A DNA stretch of 64,000 nt from Lysobacteraceae bacterium PS02065 (GTDB lineage Bacteria; Pseudomonadota; Gammaproteobacteria; Xanthomonadales; Rhodanobacteraceae), in NCBI GenBank assembly GCA_029959555.1, contig JASCPI010000010.1, positions 1-64,000 of the forward strand. The letters run 5' to 3'. The notes beneath the pieces are model-generated. The model saw nothing but the letters and a program-made list of their open reading frames with translations, was not told the DNA's origin and made no database searches. Below are positions 17,209 to 26,010 of this stretch, piece by piece. Positions within the stretch are counted from its first letter, which is position 1; each line of letters opens with the position of its first letter. A program made the position numbers and the translations under genes.

Positions 17209-17907
17209 ATGCCCGACCGCCAAGCCCTCGTCCTGCTGCCCGGCCTGCTCTGCGACGAACGCCTCTGGCGCGATGTCGCGGATGGCCTCGCCGATGTCGC
17301 GGACATCACGATAGCGGACCTCACGCAGGATGCGAGTGTCGCGGACATGGCGGCACGCGTGCTCGCCGCGGCGCCGGAACGCTTCGCGCTCGGTGCGCTG
17401 TCGATGGGCGGCTACGTCGCGTTCGAGATCCTGCGCCAGCAGCCGCAACGCGTGACACGGCTCGCGCTGCTCGACACCTCCGCCGCGCCGGATTCGCCCG
17501 AGCGCGCGAAGCAGCGCCGTGCCGGGCTGCGCCTGCTCGAACAGGGCCGCTTCCTCGGCGTGACGCAGCAGCTGCTGCCGAAGCTCGTGCACGCGACGCA
17601 CCTGCGCGACGGCATCGGCGACGAGGTGCGCGCGATGGCGCGTCGCGTCGGTCCCGAAGCGTATCGACGACAACAGCGCGCGATCCTCGACCGCCCCGAC
17701 TCGCGCCCGTTGCTGCCGACGATCGCGGTACCGACGCTGGTCGTGGTCGGCGAAAGCGACGTGCTGACGCCGCCCGCCGAAGCCGAAGCAATGCAGCAGG
17801 CCATCCCCGGCGCGAAGCTCGTGCGCATCGCCGACTGCGGGCATCTCCCGCCGATGGAAGCGCCCGCCGAGACAGCGCGACGCCTGCGCGCGTGGCTGGC
17901 CGACTGA
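17209..17907 (+). CDS. alpha/beta-fold hydrolase
   Basis: 232 residues from ATG at 17209. Starts with VLLPGLLCDERLW, the oxyanion-side loop of BioH-like hydrolases. The nucleophile elbow is GALSMGGYVAFE (Ser about residue 66), the acid is Asp in VVGESDVLTPP, and the base is His in DCGHLPPMEAP near the C-terminus. All three catalytic residues are present. Soluble, single domain. Substrate unknown; the upstream copy C repeat separates it from the flavoenzyme gene, so they may still be co-transcribed. Confidence 0.8.
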   Translation: MPDRQALVLLPGLLCDERLWRDVADGLADVADITIADLTQDASVADMAARVLAAAPERFALGALSMGGYVAFEILRQQPQRVTRLALLDTSAAPDSPERAKQRRAGLRLLEQGRFLGVTQQLLPKLVHATHLRDGIGDEVRAMARRVGPEAYRRQQRAILDRPDSRPLLPTIAVPTLVVVGESDVLTPPAEAEAMQQAIPGAKLVRIADCGHLPPMEAPAETARRLRAWLAD

Positions 17908-17949
17908 CCGGAACGCCGGCATCCCGCGTCACGCGGCATGCCGGTCAGT

Positions 17950-18657
17950 TCACTTGCGCTGCGACACGAGGTCCACTGCGCACGCGTCGAGGCCGGCGAC
18001 GCGATGGCGCCACCCACCCGAAGGACCACTTCCGAATCGGGCGCCGCGTGGACCGGATACGGGATCGAAGCCCTCCGCGAAGATGCCGTCCACGACCGGG
18101 ACGATGGCCAGCGTAAGGCGGTCGAGCGTGGGCCAGATCGAGCCGCCGCCGGAAGGCGCCCTCCTCACCGTGACGGTGACGGGCGGCTGATCGGACACTA
18201 CGCCGAAGAAGCTCGATGTCGTCGCGCCCACGATCGTGTGCGTCACTGCCTGACCGCCGTCCGTAGCGGTGACGATGATGTCGCCGCTGCGGAACGCACC
18301 GCCCGCATCGCTGCCGAACATCTCCGCACCCACGGCCACCACGCCGGCGGAAAACCCGTCGAACGTGATCGTGTCGCCGGGCAAGGTGGTCGACAGCCAC
18401 GGATCGAAGGCCGATCCCGCACCGTGGAAACCCGTCGTCGAATGCGCGGTGTAAAGGTAGGACCCTGCGACACGCTGGATCGGACTGGTCGCCTGGCTGC
18501 CGACCGGGAAACTGTCGTAGGTGTCGATACCCGGGGACGTCACCGCGGCGAGGAAATCCACCCGGGATTCGAACATGACGATCGAGGCGCGCGCGAGCCC
18601 GGGCGCCGCGACCTGCAACGCGACCAGCATCACGATCCACGGCATGCGCGTGCCCAT
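17950..18657 (-). CDS. exported protein, tandem paralogue 1
   Basis: 235 residues; ATG at 18657 with GGAG six bases upstream. Signal peptide PWIVMLVALQVAAPGLARAS. The mature part (FESRVDFLAAVTSPGIDTYD, then GSAFDPWLSTTLPGDTITFD and FFGVVSDQPPVTVTV) is similar over its length to the gene at 18890-19492. Near the end it carries DGIFAEGFDP, the shared exported-protein signature, but then continues for about 33 residues (PVSGPRGARF...), as if an original stop had been lost. Looks like the calcium-independent beta-sandwich of PEP-CTERM-type proteins; function unknown. Confidence 0.65.
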   Translation of the reverse strand: MGTRMPWIVMLVALQVAAPGLARASIVMFESRVDFLAAVTSPGIDTYDSFPVGSQATSPIQRVAGSYLYTAHSTTGFHGAGSAFDPWLSTTLPGDTITFDGFSAGVVAVGAEMFGSDAGGAFRSGDIIVTATDGGQAVTHTIVGATTSSFFGVVSDQPPVTVTVRRAPSGGGSIWPTLDRLTLAIVPVVDGIFAEGFDPVSGPRGARFGSGPSGGWRHRVAGLDACAVDLVSQRK

Positions 18658-18739
18658 GGGCGACTCCACAGGGGGCGGGATGTCCCCGCACCGCGTATGC
18701 TGCTCCCTCCGCGCGGCGATGCAAGTGCGGCGAAGCGGA

Positions 18740-18859
18740 GGCGCTCGCGACGATCGTGATCGGCGGGTTGTCGGAGACGACGCCGACGACATTCGTCGGC
18801 GATCCGTGGGACACGCCGTGCGTGATGTTCGCGTCGCCATCGGTGACGACACATGAGCC
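18740..18859 (-). pseudogene. fragment of a third paralogue of the flanking genes
   Basis: Between the two paralogues the minus strand reads VVTDGDANITHGVSHGSPTN and VVGVVSDNPPITIVASAS, matching the segment VSFSDGDSSDAHTVSGASTS / FVGIVSDNPPITMIVTATQV of the 18890-19492 gene and the equivalent part of the 17950-18657 gene. No start, no signal peptide, and no continuation into the C-terminal signature. It is the relic of a third tandem copy. Confidence 0.65.
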
Positions 18860-18889
18860 TCGACGCCCGCGCTACCGCTCCGGCGCGGT

Positions 18890-19492
18890 CTAGTCGAAAT
18901 CGTTGCGGAAAATGCGATCGGCAGGAATCCGGCGCGCCAGTCGCAGGTTGTCGATCGTCGGCCAGCGCGCGCCCGCGGACACCTGCGTGGCGGTCACGAT
19001 CATCGTGATCGGCGGATTGTCGGAGACGATGCCGACGAACGCGGACGTCGACGCCCCCGATACCGTGTGCGCGTCGCTCGAGTCGCCGTCGCTGAACGAC
19101 ACGAGCACGTCACCGGCCACGAGCGAACCCGACAGATTGGTGCTGAACACGTTCGCACCGACGGCGGATACCGACGAAGGAAACACGTCGAAGATCATCG
19201 AATCACCGGCATTGTTCGTCGACAGCCACGTATCGGCAGCGCTGCCGGCACCGTAGAACGTGCTCGCGGACGTACGGCCCACGTAGCTCCATGGCCCCGC
19301 CGTGCGAAACATCGGGCTCGGTGTCGGGCCGGAAGCGGGGATACCGTCGTAACCGTCGACGCCGGCCGACTCGACCGCAGCGTCGAACTCCGCCGCCGAG
19401 GTGTAGACGACCATCTCCGCCTGCGACGTGCTGGACGACAGCAATGCGAGCAATGCCAGTACCCGGCCCATGGAAAACCTCGTTGTCGGCAT
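18890..19492 (-). CDS. exported protein, tandem paralogue 2
   Basis: 200 residues; ATG at 19492 has AGGAG eight bases upstream; an internal ATG (19471) follows seven codons later. Signal peptide GRVLALLALLSSSTSQAE. The mature domain (YTSAAEFDAAVESAGVDGYD, GAGSAADTWLSTNNAGDSM) parallels the neighbouring paralogue. The C-terminus ends ADRIFRNDFD directly at the stop, a clean example of the F-x-x-[GD]-F-[DE] ending. Predicted secreted or surface beta-sandwich protein; function unknown. Confidence 0.7.
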   Translation of the reverse strand: MPTTRFSMGRVLALLALLSSSTSQAEMVVYTSAAEFDAAVESAGVDGYDGIPASGPTPSPMFRTAGPWSYVGRTSASTFYGAGSAADTWLSTNNAGDSMIFDVFPSSVSAVGANVFSTNLSGSLVAGDVLVSFSDGDSSDAHTVSGASTSAFVGIVSDNPPITMIVTATQVSAGARWPTIDNLRLARRIPADRIFRNDFD

Positions 19493-19889
19493 GCCGCTGG
19501 CTCCTGCTGTTGTGGTGACGGAAGGCGGCGACGACACACTGCAGGCGCGCGCGCCTCCGTGGACCACGCCCGGGCGCACGGGGCGAACCCGGCCGCGTCG
19601 ATGTACCGCTCCATGCCGGATACCCGATCCATCCCGCTTTCCCGCCACCGGTTCCGGTTGTCCTGCCCTGCCGGACAGAAGGTGCCCACGCCGGTTCAGC
19701 GAAGACACGCGCTGCGACCGCGCCACGGGAGCTCGTGAACGGCATGCGCCGGACCGGAAACCCGGCTCGACAACACATCGCGTCGCCCGCGTGCCGGTCA
19801 CGTCGGCCGCTGGAGCACGCGGCATGTGCGTGCGGCGCATGCCACACTGTGGACAACGGACCACGACGGTCGCACGAGGGGAAGTCGCC
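19493..19889. other. non-coding region between divergent exported-protein genes
   Basis: About 400 bp. It must hold promoters for both directions, but I see no convincing -35/-10 pair. Open frames across it are shadows with arginine/proline-rich composition. Confidence 0.4.
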
Positions 19890-21647
19890 ATGTGGACGAG
19901 GATGTTCGGACTCCTGTCTTTCCTGTTGCCGGGCCTCGCCGTGGCCCAGGCCACCGTGGTGCGTCCGGTGCCCGCTTCGGCGGTCACGACCACGCAGGTT
20001 CGCGCGCCCAACGGCACGTCGAGCCACGCGTTCCTGCGTGGCCACATGATCCTGACCGCCGCGGAACTCGCGGCCGTGCCGACGGGAACCACCTTCACAT
20101 CCTTCGGCATGAGTTATGCGGACGGGACGGAAAGCCCGGCAGGCGGCACCTTGCGCGTGTACCTGCAGAACACCGCCGACACCACGAACACGAAGTCCAC
20201 GACGTGGACGACCGCGATCGCACCCATGACCGAGATCTACTCGGGCGCGCTGCAGCTCCCTGTCGGCACGACGCCTGCGACGGTCGACCTCGCGCTTCCC
20301 GTGAGCAGCTTCGTGTACTCGGGCGACGGCCTGTACGTCGCGTACGAATACGTCGGCTCGACGTTCGCGGCCGATCCGGCCACCTACTACGCCAATTCGA
20401 GCCTTCCCACGTCCCTGTTCATGAGCTCCAGCACGACGGCGTTGCCGACCACCGTGGGGACGAGCACGGCGTTTCGCCCGCAGCTGCGCTTCGGATATCC
20501 GAATCCGCACCAGAACGATCTTTCGGTCGACGCGCTCGACGTGCTCTACGGCGATCTCCACGCTCTGTGGACCGACACCGTCAGCGTCACGCTCGCCAAC
20601 CGGGGTTCCCTCGACGCGAAGATGGCGAACGTCTTGATCAGGACGACGGGCCCCCTCCCGAGCAGCGAAGTGCTGTCGGGCGGGCCGCTCGCCGCCGGCG
20701 CCTCCACGACGCTGACCACCACCAGGAACTACTTCGCCCAAGGTGGGCAGACGCTCACCGCCTCCGTCGGATCCGACGAGGATCCGTCAAACGACACATT
20801 GTCGATACCGCAGGTGGTCGGGTGCGATGAGCTCTCGTACGCGGGCTCCAAGCCGGCCTACGACGGCATCGGCTTCAACACCGGAGCCGGCATCCTCGCG
20901 ATGCGCTACACGACGTCCTCGGCCCCCGTGTGGGTGTCCGCGATCACGGTCGAGATCCACACGGCGACGACGAGCGTCGGCAAGACCATACGTGCGCAAC
21001 TGCTCGACGGTGCGGGACAGATCGTGGAGTCGGGCGCCGCGCACGTGATTACCGCAGACGACCTCGGAAGGCGGCTGCGCCTGCCGCTCGCGATGCGCGT
21101 GGAGGTCGCGGCCGGTACGCGCGTGTTCGCGGGTATCGAGCAGACCGCATCGACACCCGGCTACTTCCCCGTATCGACGGTGGCACCGGCCGACATCGCA
21201 GCGGATTTCACGTACTCGTTCCCGTCCGCCGGCGGTACCGGCACGGAGTACACCACGCTCGGCACCCTCAAGATCGGCATCGAGGCCAGGGCGCTGCTCA
21301 AACTCGAGGTCGGCGACGGTGGACCGATCAACTTCGACGATCCCGTGTCGATCACCGCAACGCCGGGTTATGGCAGCTATGCGTTCCTGGTCAACGACAA
21401 TCTCGTGCAGGCCGGACCCTCCAACGTGCTGACCTACCTCGCCGACGTGCCCGACGACGTCGCGGTGTCGGCGGGACGCAACTCCTGCTCCGCAAACGCT
21501 CGGGTCGTCGTGGGCGACCCGCTGTTCACCGATGGCTTCGAGGTGATCCCGAAAGTGATCGCGGCCTCGGACGCGGCGATGACACGTACTGCCCATGCAG
21601 GTCCGGTCGCCTCGCACGCGTCGGCACCGGTGCCGAGCGACGAGTGA
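19890..21647 (+). CDS. large exported protein with DGFE signature
   Basis: 585 residues from ATG at 19890 with GAGGGGA upstream. Signal peptide MFGLLSFLLPGLAVAQ. The mature protein has repeated Thr/Ser-rich beta segments (LRVYLQNTADTTNTKSTTWT, LYVAYEYVGS) and a CARDB/Ig-like segment around residues 215-300 (DTVSVTLANRGSLDAKMANV). DPLFTDGFEV comes near residue 545 and is followed by about 36 further residues (PKVIAASDAAMTRTAHAGPV). Only a few cysteines. Probably a multi-domain surface protein; no known family identified with certainty. Confidence 0.65.
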   Translation: MWTRMFGLLSFLLPGLAVAQATVVRPVPASAVTTTQVRAPNGTSSHAFLRGHMILTAAELAAVPTGTTFTSFGMSYADGTESPAGGTLRVYLQNTADTTNTKSTTWTTAIAPMTEIYSGALQLPVGTTPATVDLALPVSSFVYSGDGLYVAYEYVGSTFAADPATYYANSSLPTSLFMSSSTTALPTTVGTSTAFRPQLRFGYPNPHQNDLSVDALDVLYGDLHALWTDTVSVTLANRGSLDAKMANVLIRTTGPLPSSEVLSGGPLAAGASTTLTTTRNYFAQGGQTLTASVGSDEDPSNDTLSIPQVVGCDELSYAGSKPAYDGIGFNTGAGILAMRYTTSSAPVWVSAITVEIHTATTSVGKTIRAQLLDGAGQIVESGAAHVITADDLGRRLRLPLAMRVEVAAGTRVFAGIEQTASTPGYFPVSTVAPADIAADFTYSFPSAGGTGTEYTTLGTLKIGIEARALLKLEVGDGGPINFDDPVSITATPGYGSYAFLVNDNLVQAGPSNVLTYLADVPDDVAVSAGRNSCSANARVVVGDPLFTDGFEVIPKVIAASDAAMTRTAHAGPVASHASAPVPSDE

Positions 21648-21663
21648 TCACCTGAAAAGTGCG

Positions 21664-21693
21664 CACGTCAGCGTGCCACGGCACGTTGGCGTG
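21664..21693. terminator. GC-rich hairpin after the exported protein
   Basis: CGTGCC (21672-21677) pairs with GGCACG (21680-21685), and the outer CACG (21664-21667) with CGTG (21689-21692). Lies 20 bp after the stop at 21647. No U-tract. Confidence 0.35.
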
Positions 21694-21785
21694 ACCCGCC
21701 GGATGGCCCGCCGCGCGCTCGTCGTCCGTGTCGGACAGGGACGTACATGGCGATCCCCGCCATGTCCGCGCACCGGAGATCGCGC

Positions 21786-22481
21786 ATGATCCGCTCGACG
21801 GCCTTCGTTCTCGCCAGTCTTCTTGCCGCCTGCTCGGCGACATCGTCACGGACGTCCGGGCACACCGAAGATGCCGCGCCCGCTCCGGCACCGTGGATCC
21901 TCCCTGGAGCGTTCTCCGAGCTCACGACCATGGACGACCTGCGCACACGCTTCGGCGCGGCCAATGTCGTGATCGTCGCATCACCGGAGGAAGGTGCACC
22001 CGATGCGCGCAGTGTCGTGATCTTCCCCGACGATCCCGCACGTCGCGCCTACGTCCGCTTCCACGACGACGAAGCGTTCGCGCTGCTCGCGAGCATCGAA
22101 GTACGCGATGCGGCATCCGTCTGGCGCGGCAAGCACGGCGTGCGCGTCGGCATGACGCTCGCCGAGGTGCGCGCGATCAACGGCAAGCCGTTCTACCTTT
22201 CCGGCTTCGACACCCAGGGTCGCGGGTACGCACGCGGGCAGTGGAGCCCCGCGCTGGACGATGACGACGCCAGCCTGGGTGCGCTCGACGTCGACGGCGA
22301 GGACAGGCTTTATTTCGGCGTCGACTTCATCCTGCGTGCCGGTGCCACGGCACCCGACCGGAGCGCGTGGCCACGCGACGAGTACCTGTCGAGCGACGAT
22401 ACGCGATGGCCGGGCCTCGGGGACGCCGTCGTCGTCGATGCCATCCTCGCGTGGAGCAGCCTCGACGACGAATGGCAGTGA
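21786..22481 (+). CDS. hypothetical lipoprotein
   Basis: 231 residues from ATG at 21786 with CGGAGA upstream. Lipobox LLAACS at residues 11-16 gives lipidation at Cys15. The mature part contains LTTMDDLRTRFGAANVV and HGVRVGMTLAEVRAINGKPF, a phrase resembling the GMTxxEV... motif of SmpA/OmlA-like or DUF-type lipoproteins that sense or fold outer-membrane parts. The assignment to a family is not certain. Located between the exported protein and the convergent kinase gene. Confidence 0.65.
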   Translation: MIRSTAFVLASLLAACSATSSRTSGHTEDAAPAPAPWILPGAFSELTTMDDLRTRFGAANVVIVASPEEGAPDARSVVIFPDDPARRAYVRFHDDEAFALLASIEVRDAASVWRGKHGVRVGMTLAEVRAINGKPFYLSGFDTQGRGYARGQWSPALDDDDASLGALDVDGEDRLYFGVDFILRAGATAPDRSAWPRDEYLSSDDTRWPGLGDAVVVDAILAWSSLDDEWQ

Positions 22482-22537
22482 TCCCTGCGAGCCGCGCACC
22501 CGGCACAAGGGCTCTCATGGGGTCATGACGTGCAGTC

Positions 22538-25294
22538 TCACCCTCCCGCGATGCCTAGCGCCCTGGCCGTGTTCTCCGCATCGACGCGCCAGACATGCGT
22601 GGGCAGGAACGCCTCGCGCATGATCGGCAACGCCGGCGCGAGCCATTCGCGCGCTTCGGCGAGTCGGCCCTGGCGACGACGCACCTCGGCCTGTTCGCTG
22701 CGCACGGTGGCGAGATCGACCGGCGGTGCACCTCCGGCTTCGAGGATCGCGTAGGCCTCGGCGAGCTGCGTGTCGGCGACATCGAGCTGGCCGCGCATCA
22801 GCGCGAGCGCGGCACGCAGGCGGCGGATGTGCGAGAAGATGCGATGTCCCGCCGGCACGATGCCCGACCACGCCTTCTCCGCGTCGGCCGCGAGCGTGAG
22901 CGCACCTTCGACGTGGCCTGCGCGCCGCTCGGCGAGGGCGAGCTGCCAGGTCACCATCGCGTACTCGAACGACGTCTCGCCATCGATGCGCTTCGCGCGC
23001 ACGCGCAGGTCCTCGAGCATCGCGACGGCGCGATCGGCCTGGCCCGACACCGCGAGCGTGCGTGCCTCGTTGCGTGACGCGCGGCGATGGATGTCGCTGT
23101 CGACCTCGAACTTCCCTTTCGCGATCGCGTCGCGCGCCCGTGCGTGGAACCGCAGCGCTTCCACGTAGTCGCCGGCGTCCTCGAGCGCACCGGCGAGGTT
23201 GCTGTAGATCACCGCCTGGTTGAACGGACCTTCGCGCTCCGGCGGCGGCATGTCACGCATCACCTGCGCGGCCTCGCGGTAACGGCCGAGGTCGCGCAAC
23301 GACAGCGACAGGTCGTTCTGCAGCTGCAGCATCGAGATGCCGCCGTCGCCGGTCAGCGCGCGTTGGCGTTCGATGAGTTCACGCAGCGTCGCCTCCGAAA
23401 GCGCCGCACGCCCGCAGCTGCGCTGCGCGGACGCCTCCTCGCGCCGCAGCCGGATCCGGTCCGGCGCGTTGGCGGGCTTGTCGGCGATGCGCGCAAGGCC
23501 GTCCTGCGCGACCTTCAGCGCCTCTTCGCAGTCACCGTTGGACGACAGCAGCGACGCGAGCATCGGCACCGCGAGCATGACGAGCTCGTCAGGCAAGGGC
23601 ACCTCGCCGGTCGGCACGGCGAGCGCTTCGCGGAACAGCGGGATCGCCTTGGCCTCTTCCGCGGCGTTGCGCAGCAGGTAGGCCTGCGCGATCAGGTCGC
23701 GCACGCGCTCGACCGGATCGTCCGGAGCGAATCGCTTGCGCAGCGCGGCCGCCTTGTCGACCGCGGCACGTGCCTCGTCGATGCGGTCGGCACTGCCGAG
23801 CAGGTTGGCGTAGCGATCGAAATCGTCGGCGACGGCGAGCGCCTCGGTACGCTCGGTGGGCTCGACGCCCTCGAGCCCACGCGTGAACACCTCGATCGCG
23901 ATGGGATTCTGGCCGAGCGCGTCGTAGAGCCGGCCGAGCAGGCGCTGCATGGACTTCGCGACGGTAGGCTCGAGATCCTGCGCCTCGAGTTTCCCGCGCG
24001 CATGATCGAGCAGGTCGCGCACGCTCACGGTGCTGCTGAGCGCCTGGTCGGGAGAGGCTGCCGCGAACGCATCGATGAGGAAACCGAGTGCCGCCTGTGC
24101 CCGGGTCGCATCACGCTCCGAGGCCACACGCGCCTGCTGGGCCGCCTGCTCGGCAGCGACGGCGCGATCGCGCTCGCGGTCGAGCTGCCAGACGAACGCC
24201 GCGAGTGCGACGATCGCGGCGACGCCGACCGCCACCCACGCACGATGGCGTGCCACGAACTTGCGCAGCAGGTACCCGCGCGTCGTGCTCGCCGCACGCA
24301 CGGGTCGCCCTTCGACGTAGGCACGCACGTCCTCGCGCATCTCGGCGACGCTCGCGTAGCGCTGCACGGGATCGATATCGGTCGCCTTGGCGACGATGCC
24401 GCCGAGCTCCGCGTCGATCGGCAGCGGTGGTGGCGTGCGTCTGCCTTCCTCGCGCCCGCCGACGAGCTCGCGCAGCAGCACGCCGAGGCTGTAGATGTCG
24501 CTCGCCGTGGTCACGGCACGACCTTCGCGCTGTTCGGGACTCGCGTAGCCGGCGCTGAAGATGCGCGTCGAGGTCTCGCGCTGTCCGGTGTCGAGATCGA
24601 CGAGGCGCGCGATGCCGAAATCGAGCAGCTTCACGTCGCCGCCCTGCCCCACGAGCACGTTCGCGGGCTTGAGGTCGCGATGGATCACCAGATGGCGATG
24701 CGCGTGCGCGACCGCATCGAGCACGGCGTCGAACAGCGCGAGGCGCTCGTGCAGCCGAGGGGCGTGGGCCGCGGCATAGTCGAGCAGGTTGAGGCCGTCC
24801 ACGTACTCGAGCGCGAGCCAGGGCTGCTTGTCGCCGGTCTCGCCACCGTCGAGCAGCCGCGCGATGTTGGGATGGTCGAGCCCGGCGAGGATCTGGCGTT
24901 CCTGGCGCAGGCGACGCAGGCCTTCGCTGGTCGGGAAGCCGCGCAGCAACTTGATCGCCACCGCCTGCGTGAAACCGCCGTCGACGCGCTCGGCGAGGAA
25001 CACCGTGCCCATGCCGCCGGCACCGAGCTCGCGGATCAGCCTGTACGGGCCGAGGCGCTCGTCGCGCGGCATCGCGAGGCGCAAGGCTTCGCCTTCCACG
25101 GACGCCGCGAGCGGGTCGTAGTCGTCGGCATCGGCTTCGAGCAGGCGGCGCAGCGTGGTGCGCTCCTCGTCGGTGATCGGCAGCTCCGCGAGCGCACCTT
25201 CGCGCTCGGACGCCTCGAGACGGCTCAGCCGATCGAAGTGCTCGGCGTAACGATCCAGCTCGGACATCACGGCATCGCTCTCCGGCTCGGGCAT
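22538..25294 (-). CDS. membrane Ser/Thr protein kinase with helical repeat C-terminus
   Basis: 918 residues; ATG at 25294, alternative ATG at 25267. Hanks-type kinase domain at about 84-330: glycine loop GAGGMG 91-96, Lys115 in AIKLLRG, catalytic HRDLKPAN 205-212, DFG 225-227, and SPEQREGRAVTTASDIYSLG at 252-271. A single membrane helix at 352-369 (WVAVGVAAIVALAAFVW). The outer ~540 residues are helical Ala/Arg/Leu-rich repeats of TPR type (ALEDAGDYVEALRFHARARD, LREAIDAL-like). PASTA or other ligand domains are absent. This is the PknB-like architecture common in Xanthomonadales and Myxococcales; ligand unknown. Confidence 0.85.
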   Translation of the reverse strand: MPEPESDAVMSELDRYAEHFDRLSRLEASEREGALAELPITDEERTTLRRLLEADADDYDPLAASVEGEALRLAMPRDERLGPYRLIRELGAGGMGTVFLAERVDGGFTQAVAIKLLRGFPTSEGLRRLRQERQILAGLDHPNIARLLDGGETGDKQPWLALEYVDGLNLLDYAAAHAPRLHERLALFDAVLDAVAHAHRHLVIHRDLKPANVLVGQGGDVKLLDFGIARLVDLDTGQRETSTRIFSAGYASPEQREGRAVTTASDIYSLGVLLRELVGGREEGRRTPPPLPIDAELGGIVAKATDIDPVQRYASVAEMREDVRAYVEGRPVRAASTTRGYLLRKFVARHRAWVAVGVAAIVALAAFVWQLDRERDRAVAAEQAAQQARVASERDATRAQAALGFLIDAFAAASPDQALSSTVSVRDLLDHARGKLEAQDLEPTVAKSMQRLLGRLYDALGQNPIAIEVFTRGLEGVEPTERTEALAVADDFDRYANLLGSADRIDEARAAVDKAAALRKRFAPDDPVERVRDLIAQAYLLRNAAEEAKAIPLFREALAVPTGEVPLPDELVMLAVPMLASLLSSNGDCEEALKVAQDGLARIADKPANAPDRIRLRREEASAQRSCGRAALSEATLRELIERQRALTGDGGISMLQLQNDLSLSLRDLGRYREAAQVMRDMPPPEREGPFNQAVIYSNLAGALEDAGDYVEALRFHARARDAIAKGKFEVDSDIHRRASRNEARTLAVSGQADRAVAMLEDLRVRAKRIDGETSFEYAMVTWQLALAERRAGHVEGALTLAADAEKAWSGIVPAGHRIFSHIRRLRAALALMRGQLDVADTQLAEAYAILEAGGAPPVDLATVRSEQAEVRRRQGRLAEAREWLAPALPIMREAFLPTHVWRVDAENTARALGIAGG

Positions 25295-25728
25295 CGAAGG
25301 CGCGCGGACGTTCCGCGCGAACGTTCGATTCTAGCGTGCCGCCCGTCGTCGCCGTGGCCCACGTTGCGCAAGCCGAGGAGGCGACGCAGCCTGCATGCCG
25401 TCTGGCGCACGGCATCGTGCGTGCCACCGCCGCGCCCCACCTCGACCGGATCACCCGACCTGCCCGTCGCCCGCGATCGAACGACGACGGCGGCACGACG
25501 GTGCGTCGGCCATGGCGCCATCGCCGCCTGTCCTGCAACCGTCCCCGATGCACGTCGACACGTCTTCACCGGTCAGCCCGGCGTGTCGCGAAGCGGACGG
25601 CACATCTTTCCAGGGCGGCTCCCATGGCCCTCGTGCACGTCGTCCTGCGTGGCCGTGTTCATGGACCGAGCACCCACGTTGTGACGATGGGCCACCGGGA
25701 AGGCTGGACCTCGTCGCGGAGCACGCTC
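25295..25728. other. non-coding region between divergent genes
   Basis: About 430 bp. Near the kinase start the minus strand has TAGAAT (25333-25338 on the plus strand as ATTCTA), a possible -10 element, with inverted GAACGT / ACGTTC halves between it and the kinase start. The rest has no convincing gene; the plus-strand frames are shadows or upstream extensions of the 25729 gene. Confidence 0.35.
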
Positions 25729-26010
25729 ATGAGATTCCGTGTCGCCATCCGCGTCGCCATGGGCGCCGCGATCACCAGCTGCTGCATGGCCCATGCAGGC
25801 GGCGTGCAGATCACCGCGCAAGGCCTCGCTTCGGGCGGCGGCACCGCGACCTCGCCCGGAGAATGCCGGCGCCTCGAAGGCACGTTCGGAGAGCCCGTGG
25901 TCGGGCGCTCGAGCGGGGGTGTCTTCGTTCTCTCGGCGGGCTATCAGGCGGGACCGGGCGCCGGCCGCCGCGACGTCATCTTCCACCACGGCTTCCAGGA
26001 GTGCCTGTGA
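25729..26010 (+). CDS. small exported protein with terminal FHHGFQ signature
   Basis: 93 residues; ATG at 25729 with CGGAG eight bases upstream. Signal peptide VAIRVAMGAAITSCCMAHAG. The mature part is only about 70 residues, contains SGGVFVLSAGYQAGPGAGRR and ends RDVIFHHGFQECL. The stop TGA overlaps the ATG of the next gene (TGATG), so the two are translationally coupled. Unknown function; probably surface or secreted. Confidence 0.6.
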   Translation: MRFRVAIRVAMGAAITSCCMAHAGGVQITAQGLASGGGTATSPGECRRLEGTFGEPVVGRSSGGVFVLSAGYQAGPGAGRRDVIFHHGFQECL

